Source: Bacillus rubiinfantis
Lineage (GTDB): Bacteria; Bacillota; Bacilli; Bacillales; Cytobacillaceae
DNA: 64,000 bases
Direction of reading: 5' to 3'
NCBI GenBank assembly: GCA_000752035.1
Contig: CCFE01000018.1
Coordinates: 124,001-188,000, forward strand
This document shows positions 1 to 9,525 of this stretch, one piece after another. The translations under genes were made by a program, and so were the position numbers. Each line of letters opens with the position of its first letter. Positions within the stretch are counted from its first letter, which is position 1. A model generated the notes under the pieces. The model was not told where the DNA came from, made no database searches, and was given only the letters and a program-made list of their open reading frames with translations.

Positions 1-330
1 TTTGTGTATCGTGAAATGGCGGTTCATTCACAAGTGTCCCGAGAGATAATGGCGACGTATTCAATAAAGGAGAAATATTATTTGCAAAAAATATTTGAGC
101 GAGGATTTGAATGGGATGAATTCCGTCCACATTCCATTCCGTATTTAATCACTCAGCTTAAAGCGTTATTGATGATGCCATTTATGAATACTTTTTATAT
201 GCGTGAAGTACTATATATCTTCCCCCATGAGAAATTCTTTGCTCAGAAATATTTAAAAGATATTTTTGCCTGGATTGACCATACATTATGTTCGGATATA
301 CCCATGAAAAAGGGAAAGTTGATTAAATAG
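1..330 (+). CDS. refZ: Regulator of FtsZ, TetR-like (RefZ), 3' part
   Basis: This is the C-terminal 109 residues of a TetR-type DNA-binding protein; the frame is open from base 1, so the gene starts outside the window. The stretch FVYREMAVHSQVSREIMATY and the conserved pattern LKALLMMPF resemble, from memory, the ligand/dimer domain of B. subtilis RefZ (YttP). RefZ binds motifs flanking the origin during sporulation and helps shift FtsZ assembly. The next gene, ezrA, also acts on FtsZ, as in B. subtilis. The N-terminal helix-turn-helix is not in view, so DNA binding is inferred from the family and the neighbourhood. Confidence 0.85.
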   Translation, partial: FVYREMAVHSQVSREIMATYSIKEKYYLQKIFERGFEWDEFRPHSIPYLITQLKALLMMPFMNTFYMREVLYIFPHEKFFAQKYLKDIFAWIDHTLCSDIPMKKGKLIK

Positions 331-349
331 CGGAAACGCTATTTTTTTT
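325..349 (+). terminator. Rho-independent terminator of refZ
   Basis: A perfect 8-bp stem (325-332 with 337-344) with a GAAA loop is followed by a T run. The refZ stop codon TAG (328-330) lies inside the left arm. Confidence 0.8.
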
Positions 350-491
350 ACAAAAAAATTGAAAATAATAGTCAAAAATTGTCGTTTACATGGTATCATT
401 AAGGCATTGAATAAATAACAATCACTTTTTTAAATAGATTAATTCGTACATAATTGAGGAATCATTGTCGGTTGGAATAGGGGGCTTACAA

Positions 492-2186
492 GTGATATAT
501 ATCATTGGACCGTTCATCCTCTTACTTGTCATTTTTGTAATGGGATATATTATAAAGAAAAAATATTTTAAAGAAATGGATCGTCTAGAAGCATGGAAAA
601 TTGACTTGTTCAATCGTCCAATACCAGAGGAAATGTCAAAAGTAAAACAATTAAATATGACAGGACAAACAGAAGAGCTTTTTGAACGGTGGCGTAATCA
701 ATGGGATGAAGTTATTACAGTGAAGCTTCCCAGTCTTGAAGAAATGCTTTTTGATGCTGAGGAATACATTGATCACTATCGTTTTACAAAGGCAAAAACA
801 ATTCAAGAGAAAATTGCCGCACAGTTACAGGAAACTGAACAAGAAATTAATACTATATTAGAGGAATTACATGAGCTGGTCGGTAGCGAAGAGAAAAACC
901 GCCAGGAAATTGAAGAACTAAAGGAACAATATCGTGAGGCAAAGAAATTATTGCTTGCTCACCGTCATCATTTCGGCAGTGCAGAAAAACTACTCGAGGC
1001 GGGACTGGATGAGGTAACCCAAAAGTTTCATGAATATGATGAGAAAACAGAGCACGGAGATTATCTTGAAGCCCGAGAGGTTGTCCTGTTCATTCATGGA
1101 AAGCTGGAATCATTAAAGACAAATATGAGCGAAATTCCCCAACTGCTCATTGAAAATCAATCATTATTGCCTAACCAGCTATCAGAAGTTCTTTCCGGCT
1201 ACCAGGAAATGAAAGAACAAGGCTATTATTTGGAACATCTGAATGTTGAAAATGAAAATGAACGTTTACAAGAAAAACTTAAAGAAAATCTCAGCCTGAT
1301 CCAACAGCTGGAAATCGAAAAAGTTTTGGAAGGAACGAAAGAGGTTAAGGATCGAATTGATATTATGTTAGATTTATTAGAAAAAGAAGTATATGCAAAG
1401 CATTTTGTCGAAAAGAATAAAGAAGCAGCCATCAGTTTGATGACGGCTGCTGAAACTGAGAATAGCCACTTATCAGCTGAAGTTATCGACGTGCAGACTA
1501 GTTATCAATTATTGGATGAAGACCTTGAAATTCAGGCAAATCTCGAGAAAGAACTCGATGTAATCTGTAAACGTTATGACATACTGTTGGAAAAAATCAC
1601 TCAAAATGAAACTGCCCAATCTGTAATTAGCGAAGAATTAGCTGAAGTGAAAGAACGGCTTGAATTAATTATGGAAGAGCAGCAGTCGTTTGCGCAAAAA
1701 TTACAGGAATTACGTAAAGATGAATTTGAAGCTAGAGAGCAAGTTAAAGAATTAACTAAAAAGGTAGCAGAAACTGCACGCCTTGTACAAAGAAGCAATG
1801 TTCCTGGGCTTCCGGAAGACTATAAATATTTATTTCATGATGCCAATGAAAGTATTCAAAATGTTCGTGTTCAGCTAGAAGAAAAACCTCTCAATATTTC
1901 TGCACTTAACCAATATTTAGAAACAGCTGTTGTAACCGTAGAAAAGCTGTTAAATGCAACAGTTGAGTTAATCGAAAATGTTATGCTTGCTGAGAAAGCC
2001 ATTCAATATGGCAATCGTTATCGAAGTCATTATCCTGCGGTAGCTAAAGGATTATTGGAGGCAGAGAAGGCATTTAGACGTTATGACTATCAAGAGGCTT
2101 TAGAACAAGTGGCCGTATCACTTGAATCTGTTGATTCAGAAGCGTTAAAAAAGATTAAGGCAGCGATTGAAGAAACTGTTTACTAG
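492..2186 (+). CDS. ezrA: Septation ring formation regulator EzrA
   Basis: EzrA is a membrane-anchored division protein that inhibits extra FtsZ rings and links FtsZ to cell-wall enzymes. The protein has one N-terminal membrane segment (about residues 2-22), then a long coiled-coil cytoplasmic rod rich in Glu and Lys. Near the C-terminus is IQYGNRYRSHY, matching the QNR patch needed for mid-cell targeting. I chose GTG at 492 because AGGGGG lies 7 bases upstream and the length (564 aa) fits the family (about 562). A TTG at 465 behind GAGGA would add nine residues and is the alternative start. The gene follows refZ and its terminator. Confidence 0.95.
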   Translation: MIYIIGPFILLLVIFVMGYIIKKKYFKEMDRLEAWKIDLFNRPIPEEMSKVKQLNMTGQTEELFERWRNQWDEVITVKLPSLEEMLFDAEEYIDHYRFTKAKTIQEKIAAQLQETEQEINTILEELHELVGSEEKNRQEIEELKEQYREAKKLLLAHRHHFGSAEKLLEAGLDEVTQKFHEYDEKTEHGDYLEAREVVLFIHGKLESLKTNMSEIPQLLIENQSLLPNQLSEVLSGYQEMKEQGYYLEHLNVENENERLQEKLKENLSLIQQLEIEKVLEGTKEVKDRIDIMLDLLEKEVYAKHFVEKNKEAAISLMTAAETENSHLSAEVIDVQTSYQLLDEDLEIQANLEKELDVICKRYDILLEKITQNETAQSVISEELAEVKERLELIMEEQQSFAQKLQELRKDEFEAREQVKELTKKVAETARLVQRSNVPGLPEDYKYLFHDANESIQNVRVQLEEKPLNISALNQYLETAVVTVEKLLNATVELIENVMLAEKAIQYGNRYRSHYPAVAKGLLEAEKAFRRYDYQEALEQVAVSLESVDSEALKKIKAAIEETVY

Positions 2187-2189
2187 TGA

Positions 2190-2235
2190 AAAAACCGGTT
2201 TGCCCAAATATTGGTAAACCGGTTTCTTTATTTTG
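2190..2235 (+). terminator. Terminator of ezrA
   Basis: A long stem built on AAACCGGTTT on both sides (about 2192-2204 with 2213-2225) is followed by a T-rich tail. Confidence 0.8.
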
Positions 2236-2295
2236 TTTTAAAAAGAAAGTCCAATTATGTTAAAATTCTTATTGGCATAAGAAAGGTGAGTAACA

Positions 2296-3441
2296 ATGAT
2301 ATATTTTGATAACAGTGCAACCACAAAGCCATATAAGGAAGTACTTGATTCTTTTATAACCGTTTCTAGCAAACATTTTGCCAATCCATCTTCGTTACAC
2401 AGCTTTGGCGGGCAGGCAGAAAAGCTTTTGTCTCAGGCGCGAGAACAAGTAGCCAAGCTTTTGCAGGTGAGAACGAATGAAATTTATTTTACTTCTGGAG
2501 GAACAGAAAGTAATAATTTGGCAATTAAAGGTGCTGCAATGCAATACCGGAATCGTGGCAAACATTTAATAACAACTAGTATTGAACATCCCTCCGTTCG
2601 CTTAGCAATGGAGCAGCTCGAACAGGAAGGGTTTGAAATCACCTATTTACCTGTTGATGAGCATGGACGTGTCTCTCTTGTTGATATCGAAAAGGCAATT
2701 CGAAAAGATACCATTTTACTTTCCGTTATGCTGGTGAATAACGAGGTAGGTTCAATCCAGCCAATAAAAGAAATTGGTGAACTGCTAACAAACTATCCGA
2801 CTGTTTTGTTTCATGTTGATGCTGTTCAGGGGATTGGGAAAGTACCGCTGTCCTTACGGAAAGATCGGATTGACCTTTGCTCTTTTTCAGGCCATAAGTT
2901 TCATGGCTTGAAGGGAACAGGATGTCTGTTTGTTAGAGAAGGTGTAAGAATTACCCCGCTATTTTCCGGTGGAAACCAAGAACGGCAGCTTCGGAGCGGG
3001 ACAGAAAATGTCGCCGGTGCCGTTGCTTTAGCAAAGGCTCTCAGGATGACATTTGAAAAAGGTGAACCAGGAATTGCCCACATGAAACAAATTCAAGGTT
3101 TGTTGCGTGCAGAGTTAAGCAAAAATGCGGCCATTCATATTAATACACCGATTGATAATAACGCACCACATATTTTAAATTTTTCATTAAGAGAGATAAA
3201 ATCAGAAGTTTTCATTCATGCCTTAGAGGAGAAGGAAATCTTTGTATCTACTACCAGTGCCTGTTCTTCCAAGAAAAAATCTGCGAGTACGACATTACTT
3301 GCAATGGGAGTGCCAGAAACCTTAGCAGAAAGTGGTATTAGGATTAGCCTTTCTTTTGATAGTACACTTGAAGAAGCAGTAGAAGCGGCGGCTGTGATTG
3401 ATAAAACGGTAAAACAATTAGGAAGGATAATGAATCGATGA
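2296..3441 (+). CDS. nifZ: Cysteine desulfurase (IscS/NifS type)
   Basis: This is a PLP-dependent class V aminotransferase that removes sulfur from cysteine as an enzyme-bound persulfide. The PLP lysine is K201 in SFSGHKFHG, and the catalytic cysteine is C323 in the loop TSACSSKKK. The gene overlaps thiI by 4 bases, the arrangement known from B. subtilis nifZ-thiI, so its likely job is to load sulfur onto ThiI for 4-thiouridine in tRNA rather than general Fe-S cluster assembly. The start has a clear AAAGGTGAG ribosome site. At 381 aa it is normal for the family. Confidence 0.93.
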   Translation: MIYFDNSATTKPYKEVLDSFITVSSKHFANPSSLHSFGGQAEKLLSQAREQVAKLLQVRTNEIYFTSGGTESNNLAIKGAAMQYRNRGKHLITTSIEHPSVRLAMEQLEQEGFEITYLPVDEHGRVSLVDIEKAIRKDTILLSVMLVNNEVGSIQPIKEIGELLTNYPTVLFHVDAVQGIGKVPLSLRKDRIDLCSFSGHKFHGLKGTGCLFVREGVRITPLFSGGNQERQLRSGTENVAGAVALAKALRMTFEKGEPGIAHMKQIQGLLRAELSKNAAIHINTPIDNNAPHILNFSLREIKSEVFIHALEEKEIFVSTTSACSSKKKSASTTLLAMGVPETLAESGIRISLSFDSTLEEAVEAAAVIDKTVKQLGRIMNR

Positions 3442-4646
3442 TGATAGATCGTATTTTAATACGCTATGGGGAAATATCTACTAAGGGCAGGAATCGCAAA
3501 CAATTTGTTGAAAAGCTTAGAAAAAGTGTCAAAATAGCTCTTTCTCCTTTTCAAAAAATAAAAATTGAAGCAAGTCATGACAGAATGTATATTGTCTTAA
3601 ATGGGGAAGACGAACTAGCAGTTATTGAAAAATTAAAACGAATTTTTGGGATTCAATCGTTTAGCCCAGCAGTAAAGGTAGATAAGGATATTGAAGTCAT
3701 AAAGGAGGTCGCACTCAAATTAGTTCGATCTTTATATAGAGACGGTGCAACCTTTAAAGTAACGGCCAAAAGATCTGATAAAACATTTGCATTAAATACT
3801 GATGAATTGAATCATAATATTGGTGGTTACTTGTTGCAAAATATCCCCGGCTTAAAGGTAAACGTGAAAAATCCAGATATTAATCTACGTGTTGAAATAC
3901 GTAAAGAGGCTGTATATTTATCAAGTGAAACCATACCTGGTGCTGGCGGCTTACCGATGGGGTCAAGCGGTAAAGCGATGCTCATGCTTTCCGGTGGAAT
4001 TGACAGCCCAGTTGCCGGCTATCAAGCAATGAAGCGAGGAGTTGAGCTCGAGGCGGTTCACTTTTTTAGCCCGCCTTATACCAGTGAACGAGCAAAAGAA
4101 AAGGTTATTGATTTAGCTAAAAAGTTGGCAGAAATAGCTGGGAGTTCGATTACCTTGCATATTGTTCCGTTTACTACTGTCCAGCAGGCCATTCGAGAAC
4201 AAGTCCCAGAGAATTATACGATGACTTCAACAAGAAGAATGATGCTAAGGATTACTGATGAAATCAGAAAACAGCGGGAAGGACTAGCGATCATTACAGG
4301 AGAAAGTCTTGGACAAGTAGCCAGTCAAACGCTTGAAAGCATGTATGCAATTAATGACGTAACCAATACGCCTGTGTTGCGCCCGTTAATTTCAACGGAT
4401 AAGAATGATATTATTAAAATTGCTGAGGCGATTGATACACTCGATATTTCTAATCGCCCGTATGAAGATTGCTGCACTATTTTCGTCCCAGCATCACCAA
4501 AGACGAAACCAAAGAGAGAGAAAGTCAGACAATATGAAAGTTATTTTGACTTTGAACCGTTAATAAAAGAGGCGATTATGGCGGTTGAAACATTGACAAT
4601 CACACCGGGCAGAGAACCAGCCTCTGATATTGATGAGCTGTTTTAA
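3438..4646 (+). CDS. thiI: tRNA 4-thiouridine synthetase ThiI
   Basis: ThiI adenylates uridine 8 of tRNA and inserts sulfur to form s4U. It contains an N-terminal ferredoxin-like/THUMP region (about 1-165) and a PP-loop ATPase domain with the motif SGGIDS at residues 185-190. At 402 aa it lacks the C-terminal rhodanese domain of the E. coli protein, as in other Bacillus ThiI, so the persulfide must come directly from the desulfurase encoded just upstream. The 4-base overlap with that gene suggests translational coupling. ATG at 3438 or 3441 can serve as the start. Confidence 0.95.
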   Translation: MMIDRILIRYGEISTKGRNRKQFVEKLRKSVKIALSPFQKIKIEASHDRMYIVLNGEDELAVIEKLKRIFGIQSFSPAVKVDKDIEVIKEVALKLVRSLYRDGATFKVTAKRSDKTFALNTDELNHNIGGYLLQNIPGLKVNVKNPDINLRVEIRKEAVYLSSETIPGAGGLPMGSSGKAMLMLSGGIDSPVAGYQAMKRGVELEAVHFFSPPYTSERAKEKVIDLAKKLAEIAGSSITLHIVPFTTVQQAIREQVPENYTMTSTRRMMLRITDEIRKQREGLAIITGESLGQVASQTLESMYAINDVTNTPVLRPLISTDKNDIIKIAEAIDTLDISNRPYEDCCTIFVPASPKTKPKREKVRQYESYFDFEPLIKEAIMAVETLTITPGREPASDIDELF

Positions 4647-4692
4647 ATGTATAGTTTTTCTTGTATTGTGAACAATTACCAATAAAAATAAA

Positions 4693-4722
4693 GAATGTTC
4701 CCATGTGATTTTACACATTCTA
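4693..4722 (+). promoter_or_regulatory. Sigma-G type promoter of sspA
   Basis: GAATG (4693-4697) and CATTCTA (4716-4722) fit forespore sigma-G -35 and -10 patterns with near 18-base spacing. They lie 25 bases before the start of a SASP gene. Assignment is by consensus only. Confidence 0.5.
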
Positions 4723-4746
4723 TACTCACAAGGAGGTGAAAATCAC

Positions 4747-4950
4747 ATGGCAAACAACAACAACTCCAATCAATTATTAGTCCCAGGTGCTGAGCAAGCT
4801 CTTGAACAAATGAAATACGAAATTGCCCAAGAGTTTGGTGTAAACCTTGGAGCTGACACAACTTCACGTGCTAACGGATCTGTTGGTGGTGAAATCACTA
4901 AGCGTCTCGTTTCTATGGCGCAGCAACAATTAGGCGGCTTTTCCCGCTAA
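4747..4950 (+). CDS. sspA: Alpha/beta-type small acid-soluble spore protein
   Basis: This 67-aa DNA-binding spore protein coats forespore DNA, holding it in an A-like form that resists UV and heat, and is degraded at germination. It carries the germination-protease site KYEIAQEFGV and the family signature SVGGEITKRLVSMAQQQ. The Asn-rich N-terminus is typical of SspA. The start ATG at 4747 has a perfect AAGGAGGTG site; an upstream in-frame ATG at 4705 is rejected because it lies in the promoter. The position beside thiI is the same as B. subtilis sspA. Confidence 0.95.
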   Translation: MANNNNSNQLLVPGAEQALEQMKYEIAQEFGVNLGADTTSRANGSVGGEITKRLVSMAQQQLGGFSR

Positions 4951-4974
4951 ACTTTAACATAATATAATGGCTAC

Positions 4975-5007
4975 AGAGAGTGAAGGATTCCCTTCACTCT
5001 CTTTTTT
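4975..5007 (+). terminator. Terminator of sspA
   Basis: A perfect 12-bp stem (4975-4986 with 4991-5002), loop ATTC, followed by a T run. Confidence 0.9.
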
Positions 5008-5088
5008 GAATAATTTATCGTATAATAATTTAAAATTTTAAAATAATTTTGTATAATTTAGTTAGCCAAAATTAAGAGGAGGAGTAAT

Positions 5089-6675
5089 ATGAACCGTGAA
5101 GAACTAATCGCGCCAGAGCATTATAATCTTGTCAGCGAAGTGGAGCAATTTGCTGATAATACTGACAAGCTCGCATTAAAATGGGAAGACGAGTCCGGGG
5201 ATGTGCACCAAGTCACATATACTGAATTGGTTAAACAGGTAAATCGTGCAGGTAATGTATTCAAAGCAAGCGGCTTACATAAAGGTGATGTCATCCTCGT
5301 TATGGTGCCGCGTCTAATTGAGGCATATGTTGTTTATTTGGCGGCATTAAAGTCTGGAATGGTCGTTATTCCAAGCTCTGAAATGTTAAGAGAAAAAGAT
5401 TTGCAATACCGAATATCCCACGGTGATGTAAAGGCAATAGTAAGTTATTATCCATATGTTGATCAGTTTGTCAATATAACTTCCGTTCAGCCATTGATAA
5501 AATTCTCACTTGGAAATAATGTAAAGGGCTGGATTCACTTAGATGCTGAAATGGGAGACGCAAGTGATGAGCTTGCGATGGCAAGTACACTTAGAGATGA
5601 TATGGCCTTTTTATCCTATACTTCTGGAACGACGGGGAATCCAAAGGGTGTCGTTCATACTCATGGGTGGGCTTATGCTCATTTAAGGACTGCTGCGGCT
5701 AACTGGCTTTGTATCGAAGAAGGCGATACGGTATGGGCAACAGCAGGACCTGGTTGGCAAAAATGGATTTGGAGTCCATTCCTCTCTGTCCTTGGTTCCG
5801 GTGCCACAGGTTTTGTTTATAATGGTAAATTTGAACCGAACAAATACTTGAGTTTGTTGCAAAAATATGATGTAAATGTCCTTTGTTGTACACCGACAGA
5901 ATACCGCCTAATGGCAAAAGTTGACCAGTTGGATGCCTATCATTTGCCTAATCTTCATAGTGCTGTTTCCGCTGGTGAACCGTTAAACCGAGAAGTTATC
6001 GATACATTTAAAAAATATTTCAATGTTGATGTTCGTGATGGCTATGGCCAAACCGAAAATACCTTGCTAGTCGGGGTCATGAAAGGGATGCAATTGAAAC
6101 CAGGATCGATGGGGAAACCGACTCCGGGCAATCGTGTAGAAATCATAAATGAGGAAGGAGAGGTTTGTGCGGTTGGTGAAGTGGGAGATATCGCTGTCCA
6201 TGTAGAAACACCGGCCTTGTTCAAAAATTACTACAAGGATCCTGAACGAACTGCGATGCAATTCCGTGGTAATTATTATGTAACTGGTGATAAAGCAAAA
6301 ATGGACGAGGATGGTTATTTCTGGTTTGAAGGCCGCGGTGATGACATTATCATAAGCTCGGGTTATACCATTGGACCTTTTGAAGTGGAGGATGCACTGG
6401 TTAAGCACCCGTTTGTGAAGGAATGTGCCGTGGTGGCCAGTCCGGACGAAATCCGCGGTTTTATTGTGAAGGCCTATGTAGTTTTAAAAGAAGGTATTGA
6501 TCCCAATACACCAAATTTAACAACTACGTTGCAGGAACATGTAAAGGTTTTAACAGCACCTTATAAATATCCGCGGAAAATTGAATATATCACTGAACTT
6601 CCAAAAACAACCTCTGGTAAAATTCGCCGGATTGAGTTACGGCAAAAAGAGTTGGCAGCGACCAAGCAAGATTAG
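5089..6675 (+). CDS. mbcS: Acyl-CoA synthetase, medium/branched-chain type (MbcS-like)
   Basis: This enzyme of the AMP-forming ligase (ANL) family activates a carboxylic acid with ATP and CoA. The nucleotide loop YTSGTTGNPKG lies at residues 177-187, the adenylate motif DGYGQTEN follows, and the C-terminal catalytic lysine sits in KTTSGKIRR. At 528 aa it fits acetyl-CoA-synthetase-like enzymes of the MbcS group, which act on methylbutyryl or isobutyryl acids. The true substrate cannot be read from sequence, and a generic acetate/propionate ligase is the alternative. Ribosome site GAGGAGG. It is a single gene between sspA and a transporter. Confidence 0.85.
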   Translation: MNREELIAPEHYNLVSEVEQFADNTDKLALKWEDESGDVHQVTYTELVKQVNRAGNVFKASGLHKGDVILVMVPRLIEAYVVYLAALKSGMVVIPSSEMLREKDLQYRISHGDVKAIVSYYPYVDQFVNITSVQPLIKFSLGNNVKGWIHLDAEMGDASDELAMASTLRDDMAFLSYTSGTTGNPKGVVHTHGWAYAHLRTAAANWLCIEEGDTVWATAGPGWQKWIWSPFLSVLGSGATGFVYNGKFEPNKYLSLLQKYDVNVLCCTPTEYRLMAKVDQLDAYHLPNLHSAVSAGEPLNREVIDTFKKYFNVDVRDGYGQTENTLLVGVMKGMQLKPGSMGKPTPGNRVEIINEEGEVCAVGEVGDIAVHVETPALFKNYYKDPERTAMQFRGNYYVTGDKAKMDEDGYFWFEGRGDDIIISSGYTIGPFEVEDALVKHPFVKECAVVASPDEIRGFIVKAYVVLKEGIDPNTPNLTTTLQEHVKVLTAPYKYPRKIEYITELPKTTSGKIRRIELRQKELAATKQD

Positions 6676-6832
6676 CATGAAAATGTACCGTTGTTTCTAA
6701 GGGCGTTTAATTTATTAATCAAGCATATGAAAGAATTTCCAAATTTTTATATGCAAAACAGTCCCCTATTTTAGTGAAAACGATGTATAATTAAAATTAT
6801 TTCGAGACTAGAAAGAATAGGGGATTGGAGAG

Positions 6833-7753
6833 ATGAAAGACAATCGTGAAACACAGCTCGGGACTATCTATGCGGGTTTTTCTTATTTTCTTTGGGGATT
6901 ATTACCGATATATTGGAAGTTTTTAGATAGAGTATCAGCTCAAGAAATACTGGCAAATCGGATTTTTTGGTCATTTATTTTTATGCTTATGGTATTGCTC
7001 TTTGCCAACAAATACTCTTTATTTTTCAGTACGATTAAGACGTTAATACAAAATAAAAGGCAGTTTATGGCTCTGATAGTGGCATCTATTCTTATTAGCG
7101 GAAATTGGTATATATATATTTGGGCAGTTAATAATGACCATATCATTGATGCTAGCCTTGGTTATTATATCAATCCACTTGTAAGTGTCTTATTAGGGAT
7201 GTTTGTCTTAAAAGAAAAACTATCATTTTACCAATATATTTCCTTTGGGTTAGCTGCTATCGGGGTAATCATCATTACGGTTGCTTATGGACGCTTCCCA
7301 TGGGTGGCGCTGGGATTAGCAATCTCCTTTGGGTTGTATGGATTGGCCAAAAAGTTAATTCATGTTGATTCCTCTGTCGGCTTGACATTGGAAACATTGG
7401 TGATTACTCCTGTTGCAGCTATTTATTTAGGCTACTTATTCTTAAATGGAACAAATGCCTTTCTGGCGGCTGATAGTATGACGAGTATTTTGTTAATTGG
7501 TGCTGGTGCCGCAACCGCTGTACCGCTTCTCTATTTTGCAATGGGGGCGCAAAGGATTCCTTTGTCACTGCTTGGATTTATCCAATATATATCGCCAACC
7601 ATCTCACTATTGCTTGGTATCTTCGTCTATCATGAACATTTTTCAAAAGTGCAACTGATTTCATTTGTATTTATTTGGTCAGCTTTATCCATCTACACAT
7701 TCTCAACTACAAGGAATTTAACAGAGAGAAAACTAAAAGAAAAGGCATCATAA
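6833..7753 (+). CDS. rarD: EamA-family transporter, RarD-like
   Basis: This is a ten-helix inner-membrane protein of the drug/metabolite transporter superfamily. The two EamA repeats are visible as paired hydrophobic blocks, and it begins with the RarD-type segment GFSYFLWGLLPIYWK. Family members include permeases and exporters, and the substrate of RarD itself is not settled (E. coli rarD mutants are chloramphenicol sensitive). The length, 306 aa, is normal. It stands alone with its own GGAGAG ribosome site and a strong terminator shared with the facing gene. Confidence 0.8.
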   Translation: MKDNRETQLGTIYAGFSYFLWGLLPIYWKFLDRVSAQEILANRIFWSFIFMLMVLLFANKYSLFFSTIKTLIQNKRQFMALIVASILISGNWYIYIWAVNNDHIIDASLGYYINPLVSVLLGMFVLKEKLSFYQYISFGLAAIGVIIITVAYGRFPWVALGLAISFGLYGLAKKLIHVDSSVGLTLETLVITPVAAIYLGYLFLNGTNAFLAADSMTSILLIGAGAATAVPLLYFAMGAQRIPLSLLGFIQYISPTISLLLGIFVYHEHFSKVQLISFVFIWSALSIYTFSTTRNLTERKLKEKAS

Positions 7754-7756
7754 CAA

Positions 7757-7795
7757 AAACAACCTTATCCTCTTTAGGATAAGGTTGTTTGATGT
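7757..7795. terminator. Bidirectional terminator between rarD and nadK2
   Basis: A perfect 14-bp stem (7757-7770 with 7777-7790) lies between two converging genes. The minus-strand read has the better U tail. Confidence 0.8.
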
Positions 7796-7805
7796 TGTTA
7801 AACTG

Positions 7806-8606
7806 TTATAAAAAAGTTCTCTTAACTTTTTCCCAAAAGGAATTGTCTTTTAGTTTTAACGTTTTTAATTTTTTTGTGCTGAGTTGAATTTGAATATTAT
7901 TTACTTCACGGATACTTAGAGCTTCATTATCCATACCCATAATCGGGTGATCGTTAGTTTCTGAAACAATTTTTAGCGTCAGCATTCTTTCTTTGTCAAG
8001 GATAAACGAAGAACCAAGCGTTCGGTAGTGATTAGTATTAATGGAGGCAATTTCACTAACTTGCATACACGACAACAACGGGTCAACAATTGCCCCATTT
8101 ACTGATTTATTATAGGCAGTACTGCCTGTTGGGGTAGCAACAATTAAGCCATCACCACGGAAGGTTTCAAAATGAAGTTCATCAATATATACATCGATCT
8201 CCAGTGTTTTGATAATAGGGGTAACGATGCTAAATTCATTGAGGCAGGTAAATGTCCCCTGACCGTCGATGGTAACTTCAATAAGCGGATAACGGCGAAC
8301 CTCAAGCCGCTCATTTACCATTGCTTCAATTATTGTAGGGATTTGGTTAATGGTAAAATCGCAATACATATTTAAGTTATTCTCAATGGAGACGCCCATA
8401 TAAAGACAATCATCACGGAAACCAGTTTTGCGTATCGCTTGAAGAAAGGCACCGTCATTTCCAATACTAGTTATGATGTTTGCCTTATGGGAGTCGTCAA
8501 CAATGGTAAAACCATAGTTTTCTGCTGTTTTGACGAGCGATGCCGTCTTTTGCAGTGTTTCTTCATCATGCTTATGGTAAAAATATATATTCCTTCTCTC
8601 AGCCAT
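7806..8606 (-). CDS. nadK2: NAD kinase 2
   Basis: This enzyme phosphorylates NAD to NADP with ATP. The 266-aa protein has the NAD kinase fold, with the diphosphate-binding segment read as SIGNDGAFLQAIRKT and the second signature ATPTGSTAYNKSVNGA. The first motif has GNDG where most NAD kinases have GGDG, followed by A instead of T; the aspartate itself is kept. The C-terminal LKDNSFWEKVKRTFL is typical of the second Bacillus paralog (PpnKB/YtdI). It is monocistronic and faces rarD. Confidence 0.92.
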   Translation of the reverse strand: MAERRNIYFYHKHDEETLQKTASLVKTAENYGFTIVDDSHKANIITSIGNDGAFLQAIRKTGFRDDCLYMGVSIENNLNMYCDFTINQIPTIIEAMVNERLEVRRYPLIEVTIDGQGTFTCLNEFSIVTPIIKTLEIDVYIDELHFETFRGDGLIVATPTGSTAYNKSVNGAIVDPLLSCMQVSEIASINTNHYRTLGSSFILDKERMLTLKIVSETNDHPIMGMDNEALSIREVNNIQIQLSTKKLKTLKLKDNSFWEKVKRTFL

Positions 8607-8809
8607 TTTGGTCCCACTCCTTTGGATAATACCATACTTCTATTGCTGCCAAAGTTAGCTCTCTTTAACGTTAGTTTAGCATTATTTTTGAAACAATTCG
8701 AAGCTGATAGCAAATATCTAAAAGAAAAATGGGGTACCTTTAACGAACTACGCATAAATTGACAGGTTTAATTTTTTGACAAGGGGAAATAATAGCAGGC
8801 TGAAGGGTT

Positions 8810-9508
8810 GTGAATATCTTGGTTTGGCTATATATTTTGCTGGCACTCCTGCTATTATTCTTCTTGCTATTAATCACACAGCTTACTGTTATTATTACTT
8901 ATCAACACCATCAGGATAATGATGATTTGCAGGTTCAATTTCGCATATGGTTCGGGTTGATTCGTTATACCTACCATGTTCCCATGGTTAAAGTAGACGA
9001 CGATTCTCCAAGTGTGATTGTAAAGCAACATTCAGAAATAGGCTCTTCCTCCAACCAAAAACAACAGCAGCAGACTGAGAAGATTACCAAGAATAAGTTA
9101 GCGGAAAAGTTTGATGAAGGAAAGGGATTGCTGCACAAGATTACTGGAGTACATGTGATTGTGAGGAAATTTTTACGTAAGATAAACGTGGAAAAATTTG
9201 AATGGCAGACCTTTATAGGCGTGGGCGATGCGGCCTCTACAGCGATAATGGCTGGTGCACTTTGGACAATTAAAGGGAGTATTATCGCTCTAATTAGTCA
9301 TTATTTTAAATTAACGGCAATACCGCAAATAGCAGTAACACCGCATTTTCAAGGTGCCGTTTTGGGTACACGTCTTTCATGTATGTTTCGGTTTCGAATC
9401 GGGCATGCTATTTTAGCAGGATTAAAGTTCATTAAATTCTGGAGAGGCGAAAAACATCGTTTCTCAAATAAAACAGACTTTCCGAATGATAAAACTAAAT
9501 TCGTCTGA
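8810..9508 (+). CDS. ytfI: DUF2953 membrane protein YtfI
   Basis: The protein has one N-terminal membrane helix (WLYILLALLLLFFLLLITQL), a variable Gln/Ser-rich linker near residues 70-95, and a conserved C-terminal half ending in a basic tail. It belongs to the DUF2953 family, whose molecular function is not established. It lies 17 bases before gerW; the pair is a conserved sporulation-linked unit (ytfIJ). The start is uncertain: GTG at 8810 is close to its ribosome site, and TTG at 8819 would have better spacing from GAAGGG. Confidence 0.85.
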   Translation: MNILVWLYILLALLLLFFLLLITQLTVIITYQHHQDNDDLQVQFRIWFGLIRYTYHVPMVKVDDDSPSVIVKQHSEIGSSSNQKQQQQTEKITKNKLAEKFDEGKGLLHKITGVHVIVRKFLRKINVEKFEWQTFIGVGDAASTAIMAGALWTIKGSIIALISHYFKLTAIPQIAVTPHFQGAVLGTRLSCMFRFRIGHAILAGLKFIKFWRGEKHRFSNKTDFPNDKTKFV

Positions 9509-9525
9509 AGAAGGAGGAAATTACG

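Noticed and set aside
8439..8762. 107-aa plus-strand ORF opposite nadK2
   Set aside because: It is mostly antisense to nadK2 and runs through its promoter region, with no ribosome site.
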